This document shows positions 33,349-41,719 of a stretch of 49,834 bases of DNA, in pieces (the first letter of the stretch is position 1; each line of letters opens with the position of its first letter). The position numbers were made by a program, and so were the translations under genes. Source of the DNA: an uncultured Petrimonas sp. (GTDB lineage: Bacteria > Bacteroidota > Bacteroidia > Bacteroidales > Dysgonomonadaceae). The notes below the pieces were generated by a model that worked only from the letters and a program-made list of their open reading frames with translations, was not told the origin of the DNA and did no database searches. The stretch covers positions 1-49,834 of the forward strand of contig CAKTUP010000002.1 of assembly GCA_934621705.1 (NCBI GenBank). The letters run 5' to 3'.

Positions 33349-33981
33349 ATGAAATTTAAAAATAAAGACGATTGTTCATCGGCAGTGATTGTTGCCAACG
33401 GAAGGTATCCGAGTCACGAAAGGCCGCTATCGGCCATAGCAAATGCATCTTACTTAGTTTGTTGTGACGGAGCAGCCAACCATTTTATCGAACTTGGCGG
33501 CATTCCCGATGCCATCGTCGGCGATTGCGACTCCATTTCGAAAGAAAACAAAATCCGCTTCGCGGACCGATTATTTCCCAATACAGAGCAGGAAACCAAC
33601 GATCTAACCAAAGCCGTGCAGTTTTGCGCGGAAAACGGCAGAACAGACATCACTATTGTGGGCGGAACCGGAATGCGGGAAGACCACACCATCGGAAACA
33701 TTTCGCTTCTTGCTGATTACGAAGCCGTTGCTAACGTGAAAATGCTTACCAACTACGGAGTTTTCACTCCGATAAGTTCAAACACTACTTTCAAAAGTTT
33801 TGCCGGCGAGAAAGTCTCTCTTTTTGCCATCGGGCAAAAACCCGTTACCACAACCGGATTAAAATATCCCATACAAAACCGGATTCTCACCAACTGGTGG
33901 CAGGGCACGCTCAACGAATCGTTGGGTGACAGTTTCACGATTGAAACCCGGGGAAGAATTATTGTTTTTCAGGTGTTTTAG
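33349..33981 (+). CDS. thiN: Thiamine pyrophosphokinase
   Basis: Makes thiamine diphosphate from thiamine and ATP. 210 residues from the ATG at 33349; the frame is open upstream but a -7 element TATCTTTG at 33324-33331 places the transcript start near 33337. Motifs are VCCDGAANHF (about 39-48), GDCDS (about 61-65), QETNDLTKAV, and GGTGMREDHTIGN (about 106-118). The C-terminal beta-sandwich domain is complete. Its stop overlaps that of the convergent recO gene by 4 nt. Confidence 0.93.
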   Translation: MKFKNKDDCSSAVIVANGRYPSHERPLSAIANASYLVCCDGAANHFIELGGIPDAIVGDCDSISKENKIRFADRLFPNTEQETNDLTKAVQFCAENGRTDITIVGGTGMREDHTIGNISLLADYEAVANVKMLTNYGVFTPISSNTTFKSFAGEKVSLFAIGQKPVTTTGLKYPIQNRILTNWWQGTLNESLGDSFTIETRGRIIVFQVF

Positions 33982-34700
33982 AACAGTTCCCTCAACACAT
34001 CCAACGATTTTATCGCCGGAAAATCATACAAATGCAGTCGGTAATACGTCAGCAAGCGCTCGATTATCAGGTTTCTATCGCTTCGCGACATTTTAAACAG
34101 GTGCATATTGGAGAAATTTATCCGCGACAGCTCGTTTAAATACGCACTTTCCCGATCGCGTAAATAGTAATTATGCGCCGGAATACCGAAAATAAACTCG
34201 CCGTTAAGCATATCAAAACAACAGCCTTTGGTGTAATTTTCCAGATTGGGAAAAATTCCCAGAAACCGCGTAAGCCCCAACATAAAGGTTAAATGAAAAT
34301 TGGCCAATCCCGATTGGGTTTCTTCCAGCACTTCAATTGAGTTTTTCAGGAAATCGAACAGCACTTCGTTGTTGTGCGTTTCACGCAGCACTTTCGACAA
34401 AAATTCCGACAAGAAAAAAGCCAGTGAAACCTTGGTTAAATCGGAACCGATATCGTATAACAACGTTTGCCGTCCGGCTTCCTTAAGCCGCTGAATTTCC
34501 CTCAGCGGAAGGTGCTCCACTTCCAGATTCAGGATCGAAAGCGGAGAAAACATCGCCTGATTTATCTTTGAACGCTTGCCGTGTGTTTTGGGCAGCAAAT
34601 ACGACACACGTCCAAAATCGCGCGTAAAAACGTGCGTTATGGAAAACTTATCGTTATACTTTGCGTTGCTTAAAACAATTGCCTGCGTTTTGTGATGCAT
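33978..34700 (-). CDS. recO: DNA repair protein RecO
   Basis: Recombination mediator that helps load RecA with RecR. 240 residues. N-terminal OB fold (MHHKTQAIVLSNAKYNDKFSITHVFTR, split here for description), then an alpha-helical domain, as in Bacteroidetes RecO; no zinc-binding cysteine quartet is present. The stop overlaps thiN's by 4 nt. Upstream, 7-nt repeat arrays separate it from the L19 gene. Confidence 0.92.
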   Translation of the reverse strand: MHHKTQAIVLSNAKYNDKFSITHVFTRDFGRVSYLLPKTHGKRSKINQAMFSPLSILNLEVEHLPLREIQRLKEAGRQTLLYDIGSDLTKVSLAFFLSEFLSKVLRETHNNEVLFDFLKNSIEVLEETQSGLANFHLTFMLGLTRFLGIFPNLENYTKGCCFDMLNGEFIFGIPAHNYYLRDRESAYLNELSRINFSNMHLFKMSRSDRNLIIERLLTYYRLHLYDFPAIKSLDVLRELF

Positions 34701-34715
34701 GTTATGCCGGGTGAC

Positions 34716-34784
34716 GGATGATGGATGATGGATGATGGATGTTTTTGCACTCTATGCTCAACGCCCTATGCCCATTGCTCAGCG
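34716..34784. repeat. Two 7-nt repeat arrays upstream of recO
   Basis: GGATGAT is repeated exactly three times and a half at 34716-34741, and CTCTATG-CTCAACG-CCCTATG-CCCATTG-CTCAGCG runs from 34750 to 34784 in register. Non-coding. Confidence 0.75.
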
Positions 34785-34799
34785 ACAAAAATACAAAAA

Positions 34800-34823
34800 A
34801 CGCCCCGATAAATATCGGAGCGT
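34800..34823 (-). terminator. Terminator of rplS
   Basis: ACGCTCCGAT and ATCGGGGCGT arms on the minus strand, one G-U-type mismatch, with a T-run after. Confidence 0.85.
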
Positions 34824-34845
34824 CCTATGGTTTGTTTCAAATTTC

Positions 34846-35196
34846 TTAAAAAGCTTTTTTCTTGATGCGGGCAGCTTTTCCGCGCAATTTGCGAAGATAA
34901 TACAATTTTGTTCTGCGAACTTTTCCTTCGCTGTTTACCGTAATGCTGTCGATAAACGGAGAATTCATCGGGAAAATACGTTCCACACCGATGTTGTCCG
35001 ACATTTTACGAACCGTAAAACGTTTGTTCACGCCGTCGCCCGAAATGCGGATGCAAACGCCGCGATATTGCTGGATACGCTCTTTGTTACCTTCCACAAT
35101 ACGGTACGCCACCGTGATAGTGTCGCCACTTTTAAACTTGGGCAATTCTTTCTTTTCTGCAGCGAAAGACTCTTCTGCTATTTTAATTAAATCCAT
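34846..35196 (-). CDS. rplS: Ribosomal protein L19
   Basis: 116 residues from the ATG at 35196 (MDLIKIAEESF). 50S subunit protein at the 30S interface. Family blocks FKSGDTITVAYRI, VCIRISGDGVNKRFTVRK and VERIFPMNSPFIDSI are present, with a basic C-terminus (KLRGKAARIKKKAF). The longer open frame reads through the promoter and is discarded. Confidence 0.97.
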   Translation of the reverse strand: MDLIKIAEESFAAEKKELPKFKSGDTITVAYRIVEGNKERIQQYRGVCIRISGDGVNKRFTVRKMSDNIGVERIFPMNSPFIDSITVNSEGKVRRTKLYYLRKLRGKAARIKKKAF

Positions 35197-35283
35197 TGTG
35201 TATAAAAGCTTTATGTTAATATTTAACTGAGTTGAAACGCAATATAACGACATTGTATCGACAGAGATTGCGCAAAGCGGTTG

Positions 35284-35313
35284 CAAAGGTAGCAATAATT
35301 ATTTAAAACACAA
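35284..35313 (-). promoter_or_regulatory. Promoter of rplS
   Basis: On the minus strand TTG (35313-35311), a 19-nt spacer, TACCTTTG (35291-35284), matching the Bacteroidetes consensus. The start would lie about 80 nt before the ATG. Confidence 0.65.
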
Positions 35314-35353
35314 CACGATGTTTATTTTTATTCGCAAAAAATAGTTTTTCGCG

Positions 35354-35384
35354 TTGTGAAACTGACAAAAATAGTGTATTTTTG
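35354..35384 (+). promoter_or_regulatory. Promoter of the split 5'-nucleotidase operon
   Basis: TTG at 35354-35356, a 20-nt spacer, TATTTTTG at 35377-35384. The ATG at 35419 is about 28 nt after the expected start. Confidence 0.6.
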
Positions 35385-35418
35385 ACAAAATAAACATCAA
35401 AAAATTCAATTTTCAGGA

Positions 35419-36174
35419 ATGAAAAAACTATCAATCATCCTCGCTCTTGCTGCTATCCTGTTGATTTCTTGCAAGTCACAACAATATCGGATAAGCAATA
35501 TGAGCGGCTCCGTTGTGGAAATGAACAGCAGTTTCGATGCCAATCCCGACAGAAAAATGCAGGCGCTGGTGCAAAAATACAAAACCGAACTCGATAACGA
35601 AATGAACGAAGTTATCGGCACTTCCACGCAGATGCTGGACTACAGCCGTCCCGAAAGCCTGCTCACCAACCTCACTTCCGACGTGATGAAAGCCTACGGC
35701 GATGAACACTTGCAAAGTGGCGCCGATGTGGCCATCATGAACGTGAACGGACACCGCGCCAATATGCCGCAAGGCAAAATCACGGTGGGAAACCTCTACG
35801 AGATATACTCTTTCGATAACGCGATTACGTTTTTGGAGCTTAAGGGTTCGGATTTAAAGAAAATTTTCGACGCGTACGCGTGGCTTGGCGGAGCGGGAGT
35901 TTCCTCCAACGTGAAACTGGTGGTGAAAAACAGAAAAGTTCAATCGGTTACCGTGGACGGAAAACCCATTGACGAAAACAAGATATACCATATTTCCACA
36001 CTCGATTACCTGGCCGACGGCAACAACGACATGGACGCTTTCCGCAATGCCGTGAAAAAAACCGATACGGGCATCACGCTTCGCGATATAATGATCGATT
36101 ACGTGAAAGAGCAAACCCGCCAGGGAAAAGAAATTACATCTAAACTCGACGGTAGGATCACCATCGTTGAATAA
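35419..36174 (+). CDS. 5'-nucleotidase C-terminal-domain lipoprotein
   Basis: 251 residues. Lipoprotein signal with lipobox LLISC (Cys18), so exported and lipid-anchored. The rest matches the substrate-binding C-terminal domain of UshA-type 5'-nucleotidases: NGHRANMPQGKITVGNLYEIYSFDN (described in parts), LKGSDLKKIFDAY, and HISTLDYLADGNNDM. It lacks the metallophosphoesterase half, which is the next gene. The two together equal one UshA, but in reversed order. Confidence 0.9.
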   Translation: MKKLSIILALAAILLISCKSQQYRISNMSGSVVEMNSSFDANPDRKMQALVQKYKTELDNEMNEVIGTSTQMLDYSRPESLLTNLTSDVMKAYGDEHLQSGADVAIMNVNGHRANMPQGKITVGNLYEIYSFDNAITFLELKGSDLKKIFDAYAWLGGAGVSSNVKLVVKNRKVQSVTVDGKPIDENKIYHISTLDYLADGNNDMDAFRNAVKKTDTGITLRDIMIDYVKEQTRQGKEITSKLDGRITIVE

Positions 36175-36188
36175 CCCGCCCAAACATT

Positions 36189-37019
36189 ATGAACAAGAAA
36201 TATATCTCCGTTTTACTCATTATTTTTCTATCGTGCGGAACACTCGTTTTCGGACAGAAAAACATCGTGATTCTCCACACAAACGACACGCACAGCCGCA
36301 TCGAACCCATTCCCGAAAACGATCGCGTTGCCGGAGACAAAGGCGGCGTAGTTCGCAGAATCAGCTATATTGAACAGGTTAGAAAAGAAAACAAAAACGT
36401 GTTGCTTTTCGATACCGGCGATTTTTTGCAGGGCACGCCCTATTTTAATCTCTTCAAAGGCGATGTGGAAACCAAAGCCATGAACCTGATGCGTTACGAT
36501 GCCGTTACGCTCGGAAACCATGAATTCGATTACGGATTGGATGTACTGGAAAAGGTTGTGCGACGGGCAAAATTCCCCTTTGTCAGCAGCAATTACGATT
36601 TTTCCGGCACAAAACTGAACAATTTAATTAAACCATACCTTATATTTAAAAAAGACGGCGTGAAAATCGGCGTTATCGGCATCAACATTGAACCGCAGGG
36701 ATTGATCGCGTCCGATAACTACGCGGGAATGAAATTTCTGCCGCCGGTGGAAACGGCCAATTCGTTGGCGTTAAAACTGAAAACGGTGGACAAATGCGAT
36801 ATGGTGATCTGCCTTTCTCACTTAGGCTATACAGCCGATAAAAAATTTGTGGAACAAACCCGAAACATTGACATCATCATTGGCGGCCACAGCCACACCA
36901 ATATGAAAACGCCGGATATGTTGAAAAATATCGATAACAAAGACGTTCTCGTTTTTCAAACGGCCGGCCGCGGAATTTTTGTGGGACGAATTGATGTGGA
37001 ATTGGAAAAAGTGAAATGA
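36189..37019 (+). CDS. Metallophosphatase (5'-nucleotidase N-terminal domain protein)
   Basis: 276 residues with an N-terminal signal (hydrophobic stretch 5-20, VFGQ cleavage site). Metal-binding motifs: HTNDTHSRIEP at about 31-41, DTGDFLQGTPYF at about 76-87, GNHEFDYG at about 110-117, LSHLGYTADK near 217 and GGHSHTN near 237. It follows the C-terminal-domain gene by 14 nt. The end of the gene lies in a 7-nt repeat array, which begins in the stop codon. Confidence 0.92.
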   Translation: MNKKYISVLLIIFLSCGTLVFGQKNIVILHTNDTHSRIEPIPENDRVAGDKGGVVRRISYIEQVRKENKNVLLFDTGDFLQGTPYFNLFKGDVETKAMNLMRYDAVTLGNHEFDYGLDVLEKVVRRAKFPFVSSNYDFSGTKLNNLIKPYLIFKKDGVKIGVIGINIEPQGLIASDNYAGMKFLPPVETANSLALKLKTVDKCDMVICLSHLGYTADKKFVEQTRNIDIIIGGHSHTNMKTPDMLKNIDNKDVLVFQTAGRGIFVGRIDVELEKVK

Positions 37020-37052
37020 GTTGCGGGGTGCGGGTTACGAGTTACGGGTTGA
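37018..37052. repeat. 7-nt repeat array starting in a stop codon
   Basis: GAGTTGC-GGGGTGC-GGGTTAC-GAGTTAC-GGGTTGA in register from 37018 to 37052. The first unit includes the last two bases of the metallophosphatase stop codon. Confidence 0.75.
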
Positions 37053-37157
37053 TGAGCCCGTGTATTAAAACGTATGGAACAATACTCAAGCCCGCCCGAC
37101 CTAAAAGTCGTTATTCTTACGTTAAAGTCCTTAGCTGACACAAACAAATTATCAACA

Positions 37158-40124
37158 ATGCTCTCAAAAAGAAACTCTATATTTTTAATTTTCAGTTTAT
37201 TTACTGCCGTTATTACGGCGCAAACCGAAACCAATCTCTATCGCCAAGCCGATAAAGTAAAGATGAACCAATGGGTGGATTCGGTTTACAACAGTTTGAC
37301 ACTCGATGAAAAAGTGGGACAACTTTTTATGCCCATCGTGGAGTCCAACAGCAGTTGGCGAACGCGGATTGCGGGTTATATAAACAACCAGAAAATCGGC
37401 GGCGTACTGTTTTCGAAAGGAACACTTTCGGTGCAAGCCGAAATGACCAATTACATCCAAAGCATTGCCAAAACGCCGCTTTTTGTGGCGCTGGACGGCG
37501 AATGGGGTTTATCGATGCGCCTAACCGATGCGCCCAGATTTCCCCGAAACCTGATTATCGGCGCCATTCACGACGAAGCCACGCTGATACAATACGGAAA
37601 AGAAGTCGCCCGGCAATGCCGCGAAATGGGCATTCACATTAACTTTGCTCCGTCCATCGACGTGCACAGCAATCCCAACAATCCCATTATCGGAACGCGT
37701 TCGTTTGGTGAAAATCCGGCCAACGTGGCTAAACAGGGCATCGCTTTCGCGCAGGGAATGGAAGAAAACGGCGTAATGGCGGTAGCCAAACACTTTCCGG
37801 GACACGGCGACACATCGGAAGATTCGCATTTGATATTGCCTACCATCAACCACGATATCAACCGGTTAAATTCGGTGGAACTGCATCCTTTTCAGCAATA
37901 TATTAACGCCGGATTATCGGGAATGATGCTCGGCCATTTAAATGTTCCGGCGCTGAACACAAACGGTTTACCCGCTTCGTTATCGATAAACGTAGGACAA
38001 AAACTGCTGAAAGACCAAATGGGTTTCACCGGCCTTACGTTTACAGACGGAATGGCGATGAAAGGCGTTTCCAATCAGCCCGAAATGAGCGTGAAAGCGT
38101 TATTGGCCGGAAACGACATGATTTTGGGCGTAGTAAATCAGGAACGGGAATTTGCGCAGGTAAAACAAGCCGTGGAACAGGGAACAATTTCGCAGCAAAT
38201 ACTCGAAGAAAAAGTGCGGAAAATACTGGCGTACAAATACATTCTCGATGTTCACAATTTCAAACCGATAAATACACGGACGCTAAGCCAGCAAGTTAAC
38301 TCATCGGAAGCGGAGTGGACACAGCGTAAAATTTACGACAAAGCCGTTACATTGATCAAAAACACCGATTCTATCCTGCCGGTAACCGCTTTGGATAAAA
38401 ACCGTATCGCATCGGTGGCCATTGGAGTTTCGTCGCAAAATACGTTTCAAAGATGGTTGAAAAAATACGCTGCTGTAACCACATTTCAGGCAGCTTCAAC
38501 CGAAAACTTATCTTCGATATCCGGCAAAGTGAAAGATTTCGAAGTTGTTATCATTTCCATTCATTCAAGCAGAATAAACGATTCGCAAGCGTTGCAGCAA
38601 CTCACAAAAAATGCTGCAAAATCAGTTCTGGTACTGTTCGATTCACCATACACGCTAAATAATCTAAAAGCTTCCGCTACTAACACGAAATCGCTCGCGG
38701 TGGCTTACGACAATACCGATTTTGCCCAGATAAGTGCTGCTCAGGCCATTTTCGGCGGAATCGGTTTTGCCGGAAAGTTGCCCGTTTCGGCAGGCGGTTT
38801 CGGAGTAAGCACCGGTATCGACACAAAGAAAATCCGTCTCTCATACTCGCTTCCCGAAGAAATAGGAATTCCATCTGCTAGGCTCGGCAATATCGAAAGC
38901 ATCGCCATCGAAGGCATCCGCCAGCGTGCTTATCCGGGTTGTTACGTGATGGTAGTGAAAGACGGTACGGTAATTTACGACCGGGGTTTCGGCCATTTCG
39001 AACACGCTTCGGGTTCGGCAGTTACCGATGAAACCGTTTACGACCTGGCATCGATAACCAAAGCCGCGGCCACCGTTCCGGCACTGATGAAACTCTACGA
39101 CGAGAAAAAAATCCGGTTACAAGACAATATCGGCCGCTTTGTTCCCGAAACCAAAGGTACCAACAAAGCGAACATCAGCATTCGCGACGCGCTTTTTCAC
39201 GAAACCGGAATCGTTTCCTTTATTCCTTACTATACATCAGCAATCGATAATAACAGCTTCAGCGGATCGCTTTTCGGAAAAAGGTCGGCGCTATATCACG
39301 CCCGTTACGCCGGAGCGTATGGACGAACGGATTATAAGTTTATTTCATCGTTTATCTCAACCAAGCCTTCCGATGTGTTTAACTCACCGGTAGCCAAAGA
39401 CCTGTACGCGAGCGACAAAATGCACGATGCATTGCTCAAAGATATTATTGCCACCGAACTTCGCTCAAAAACCTATCGATACAGTTGCCTGAATTTTATG
39501 TTGCTCAAAGAAGTGGCCGAAAACATCTCCAACACCGATTTGAACAGCTACGTGAAAGATAATTTTTACAAAAAACTGGGAGCTTCAACCATGACATTTC
39601 TCCCGCTGAACCACATGTCTGTCAACAATATAGCCCCCACAGAAAACGATCCGTTTTTCCGAAAACAGCAACTCCGCGGATACGTTCACGATGAAGGAGC
39701 GGCGTTGTTTGGCGGAATTTCGGGTAACGCCGGACTGTTTTCCAACGCCAACGATCTGGCAAAGCTGTCGCAACTGTGGCTCAATGGCGGCGAATACGGC
39801 GGTGAACGCTTGTTGAGCGAAGAAACCGTGAACCTGTTCACCAAAACCAAAAGCGGCAACAGCCGGCGGGGATTGGGATTCGATAAACCCGATCCGCGAA
39901 GCGGCACTTCCAGCCCCACAAGCCCGCTAACGCCCGTATCGGTTTTCGGCCATACCGGATTTACGGGAACTTGTTTCTGGGTGGATCCCGACAACAAGAT
40001 GATTTATATTTTCCTGTCGAATCGGGTTTTTCCGGAACGCTCACCCAACCGGCTATCCACGTTGAAAATAAGGGAACGTATTCAGGATGAGATTTATAAA
40101 GCGATGCAACCCCCAACCCCCTGA
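37158..40124 (+). CDS. Glycoside hydrolase family 3 (NagZ-like) fused to a serine hydrolase/beta-lactamase domain
   Basis: 988 residues from the ATG at 37158, with a signal peptide to about residue 21 (ITAQ). GH3 N-terminal barrel about 40-360: KHFPGHGDTSEDSH at 211-224 and catalytic Asp297 in TDGMAMKGV, both NagZ-like, so beta-N-acetylglucosaminidase activity on peptidoglycan is likely. A GH3 second domain follows (about 375-560). The C-terminal about 400 residues form a class-C-type serine hydrolase: SITK at 632-635 supplies Ser and Lys, with a later Tyr motif (YRYSCLNF) and the HTGFTGT block in place of KTG. The same fusion occurs in many Bacteroidetes. The exported enzyme likely trims cell-wall muropeptides. 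Confidence 0.92.
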   Translation: MLSKRNSIFLIFSLFTAVITAQTETNLYRQADKVKMNQWVDSVYNSLTLDEKVGQLFMPIVESNSSWRTRIAGYINNQKIGGVLFSKGTLSVQAEMTNYIQSIAKTPLFVALDGEWGLSMRLTDAPRFPRNLIIGAIHDEATLIQYGKEVARQCREMGIHINFAPSIDVHSNPNNPIIGTRSFGENPANVAKQGIAFAQGMEENGVMAVAKHFPGHGDTSEDSHLILPTINHDINRLNSVELHPFQQYINAGLSGMMLGHLNVPALNTNGLPASLSINVGQKLLKDQMGFTGLTFTDGMAMKGVSNQPEMSVKALLAGNDMILGVVNQEREFAQVKQAVEQGTISQQILEEKVRKILAYKYILDVHNFKPINTRTLSQQVNSSEAEWTQRKIYDKAVTLIKNTDSILPVTALDKNRIASVAIGVSSQNTFQRWLKKYAAVTTFQAASTENLSSISGKVKDFEVVIISIHSSRINDSQALQQLTKNAAKSVLVLFDSPYTLNNLKASATNTKSLAVAYDNTDFAQISAAQAIFGGIGFAGKLPVSAGGFGVSTGIDTKKIRLSYSLPEEIGIPSARLGNIESIAIEGIRQRAYPGCYVMVVKDGTVIYDRGFGHFEHASGSAVTDETVYDLASITKAAATVPALMKLYDEKKIRLQDNIGRFVPETKGTNKANISIRDALFHETGIVSFIPYYTSAIDNNSFSGSLFGKRSALYHARYAGAYGRTDYKFISSFISTKPSDVFNSPVAKDLYASDKMHDALLKDIIATELRSKTYRYSCLNFMLLKEVAENISNTDLNSYVKDNFYKKLGASTMTFLPLNHMSVNNIAPTENDPFFRKQQLRGYVHDEGAALFGGISGNAGLFSNANDLAKLSQLWLNGGEYGGERLLSEETVNLFTKTKSGNSRRGLGFDKPDPRSGTSSPTSPLTPVSVFGHTGFTGTCFWVDPDNKMIYIFLSNRVFPERSPNRLSTLKIRERIQDEIYKAMQPPTP

Positions 40125-40160
40125 AGGGGGCCTTTGGGAGCTGCGATTTCTAAATCGCAG
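40109..40160. repeat. C/G-rich repeat plus palindrome before aroB
   Basis: A run of C-blocks facing a G-block (CCAACCCCCT and AGGGGGCC...TTGG, about 40111-40138) overlaps the end of the GH3 gene, directly followed by CTGCGATTT-CT-AAATCGCAG (40141-40160). The A-run after it leads to the aroB start. Confidence 0.7.
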
Positions 40161-40179
40161 TAAAAAAAAACATAAAAAG

Positions 40180-41256
40180 ATGAATAAAGCAGTAAAAGCT
40201 AATGATTCACAGCCCGCAAAGTCCCCTTTAGGGGATTTAGGGGTAATCCTGTCCGAAATAAAACACGACAAACTTTTCGTGCTTACGGATCAACATACCG
40301 CCAAACTCTGCTTTCCGTTACTTGCAAACGTTGCTGCGATAAAAGATGCCGGGCAAATCGTAATTTCGGCAAACGACACCAACAAAACGCTGGAAAACCT
40401 GGCGCACATTTGGAAACACCTCACCGAAAACGGCGCAACGCGCCACTCGTTGCTGATAAACCTGGGCGGCGGAATGATCACCGATATCGGCGGTTTTGCG
40501 GCAGCCACCTTCAAGCGCGGCATCAAGTACATCAATATTCCAACTACGTTGCTGGGTGCGGTGGATGCAGCCGTGGGCGGAAAAACGGGGATTAATTTCG
40601 AAGGGTTCAAGAACGAAATTGGCGCTTTTTATCCCGCTGAATATGTGTTGATTTCTTCTCATTTTTTCTCCACGCTCAATCGCGAAGACATACTGTCCGG
40701 ATTCGCCGAAATGCTCAAGCACGCGCTCATTCATTCCGAGCCGGAATGGGAAAAACTGCTCCTTTTCGATGCCGGAAACGTGGATTACGACTGGCTTACC
40801 GAAGCCGTGTTTCGTTCGGTTTCCATCAAAGAACACATTGTGGAAAAAGACCCGTTTGAGCACAACATCCGCAAGGCGCTGAATTTGGGACACACCATCG
40901 GACACGCTTTCGAAAGCTTTGCTTTGGAATCGGAAAAACCTGTTTTGCACGGGTATGCCGTGGCGTGGGGATTGATTGCGGAACTGTATCTGTCGCATCG
41001 GGTATGCGGATTTCCGAAGGAAAAACTTCAAAAAACGGTTCGTTTTATCCACCAAAATTACGGCGCGCTGTCCATCGATTGTGACGATTACGAACACCTG
41101 TACGAGATTATGAAACACGACAAAAAAAATGAACGTTCTTCGTCCATCAATTTCACGCTGCTTGCCGATATCGGAGATATAAAAATCAACCAAACAGCCG
41201 ATAAGGAACTCGTTTTCCAGGCGTTGGATTTCTATCGGGATAGCGTTGGGTTGTAA
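40180..41256 (+). CDS. aroB: 3-dehydroquinate synthase
   Basis: Second step of the shikimate pathway, NAD- and metal-dependent. 358 residues from the ATG at 40180. The NAD-binding block GGGMITDIGGFAAATFKRG lies at about residues 90-108; metal ligands are expected in the ISSHFF.../LNLGHTIGHAFE region (His in GHTIGHAFE) and in HGYAVAWG. The first about 22 residues (to GVILSEIKHDKLFVLTD) include SPLGDLG encoded by a dispersed repeat at 40218-40244, so the N-terminus is not ancestral. A longer upstream frame also reads repeat DNA and is rejected. Confidence 0.93.
   Translation: MNKAVKANDSQPAKSPLGDLGVILSEIKHDKLFVLTDQHTAKLCFPLLANVAAIKDAGQIVISANDTNKTLENLAHIWKHLTENGATRHSLLINLGGGMITDIGGFAAATFKRGIKYINIPTTLLGAVDAAVGGKTGINFEGFKNEIGAFYPAEYVLISSHFFSTLNREDILSGFAEMLKHALIHSEPEWEKLLLFDAGNVDYDWLTEAVFRSVSIKEHIVEKDPFEHNIRKALNLGHTIGHAFESFALESEKPVLHGYAVAWGLIAELYLSHRVCGFPKEKLQKTVRFIHQNYGALSIDCDDYEHLYEIMKHDKKNERSSSINFTLLADIGDIKINQTADKELVFQALDFYRDSVGL
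40218..40244. repeat. Dispersed CCCCTTTAGGGG palindromic repeat inside the aroB frame (copy 2)
   Basis: 27-nt copy of the element at 27735-27760, with one extra T. It is in frame and translated as about nine residues (KSPLGDLGV) in the extreme N-terminus of AroB. Confidence 0.8.
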
Positions 41257-41269
41257 GCTCACCGACCAC

Positions 41270-41298
41270 CCATCTGACCGCTCCAAGCGGTCTGATGG
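41270..41298. repeat. Palindrome after aroB
   Basis: CCATCTGACCGCT and AGCGGTCTGATGG arms with a 3-nt loop, 12 of 13 pairs matching. It lies 14 nt past the aroB stop and could act as a terminator stem, though no T-run follows. Confidence 0.65.
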
Positions 41299-41317
41299 AT
41301 TTAAAAACTTGCTTAAC

Positions 41318-41662
41318 ATGGAAATACAAGAATTATTCAATAAATTAGCGTTGAGTCCCGAAACCATTTCCGAATTCGAAAAAAGATTGGACATTGAATT
41401 TATTTCCGAAAAGACATCGGGCAATCTCTGTTTTGCCGACAATAACGACGAAATCAGAGACGACTTTAAGCAGGTTTTCACTTCCATCGATCTATCGAAT
41501 TATTTTTACGCCGTGCTTCACTCGCAGCCGTATCGGGAGCAGTTTGAACAGTCTGCTGCAATTGATTTTTCTCATATTCCTTTTCCAAAAGACGCGGAAA
41601 CGTTTTGGAAATGGGTGAAATCGGGCAGAGAAATCAGACAAAACCAGACAAAAAATCACTAA
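41318..41662 (+). CDS. Short protein resembling the C-terminus of type ISP/IIG restriction-modification enzymes
   Basis: 114 residues from the ATG at 41318. The stretch SNYFYAVLHSQPYREQFEQ, IDFSHIPFPKDAETFWKWVKSGREIRQ matches, in my recollection of the family, the last domain of long type ISP restriction-modification methylases (consensus YIYAVLHSPxYRExY...IDFPRVPYP...FWxLVxLGxxLRQ). The methylase and helicase parts are absent on either side, so it is a remnant or a captured small gene. It lies between aroB and an aldo/keto reductase, with no other phage or mobile gene near. Confidence 0.5.
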   Translation: MEIQELFNKLALSPETISEFEKRLDIEFISEKTSGNLCFADNNDEIRDDFKQVFTSIDLSNYFYAVLHSQPYREQFEQSAAIDFSHIPFPKDAETFWKWVKSGREIRQNQTKNH

Positions 41663-41719
41663 ATTTGAGCGATTTTGTTTTCCGAATTTATTATTCACAC
41701 ATAAAATATTCAATTAAAC

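Noticed and set aside
34716..34784. CRISPR array
   Set aside because: Units are 7 nt with no spacers; no cas genes in the window.
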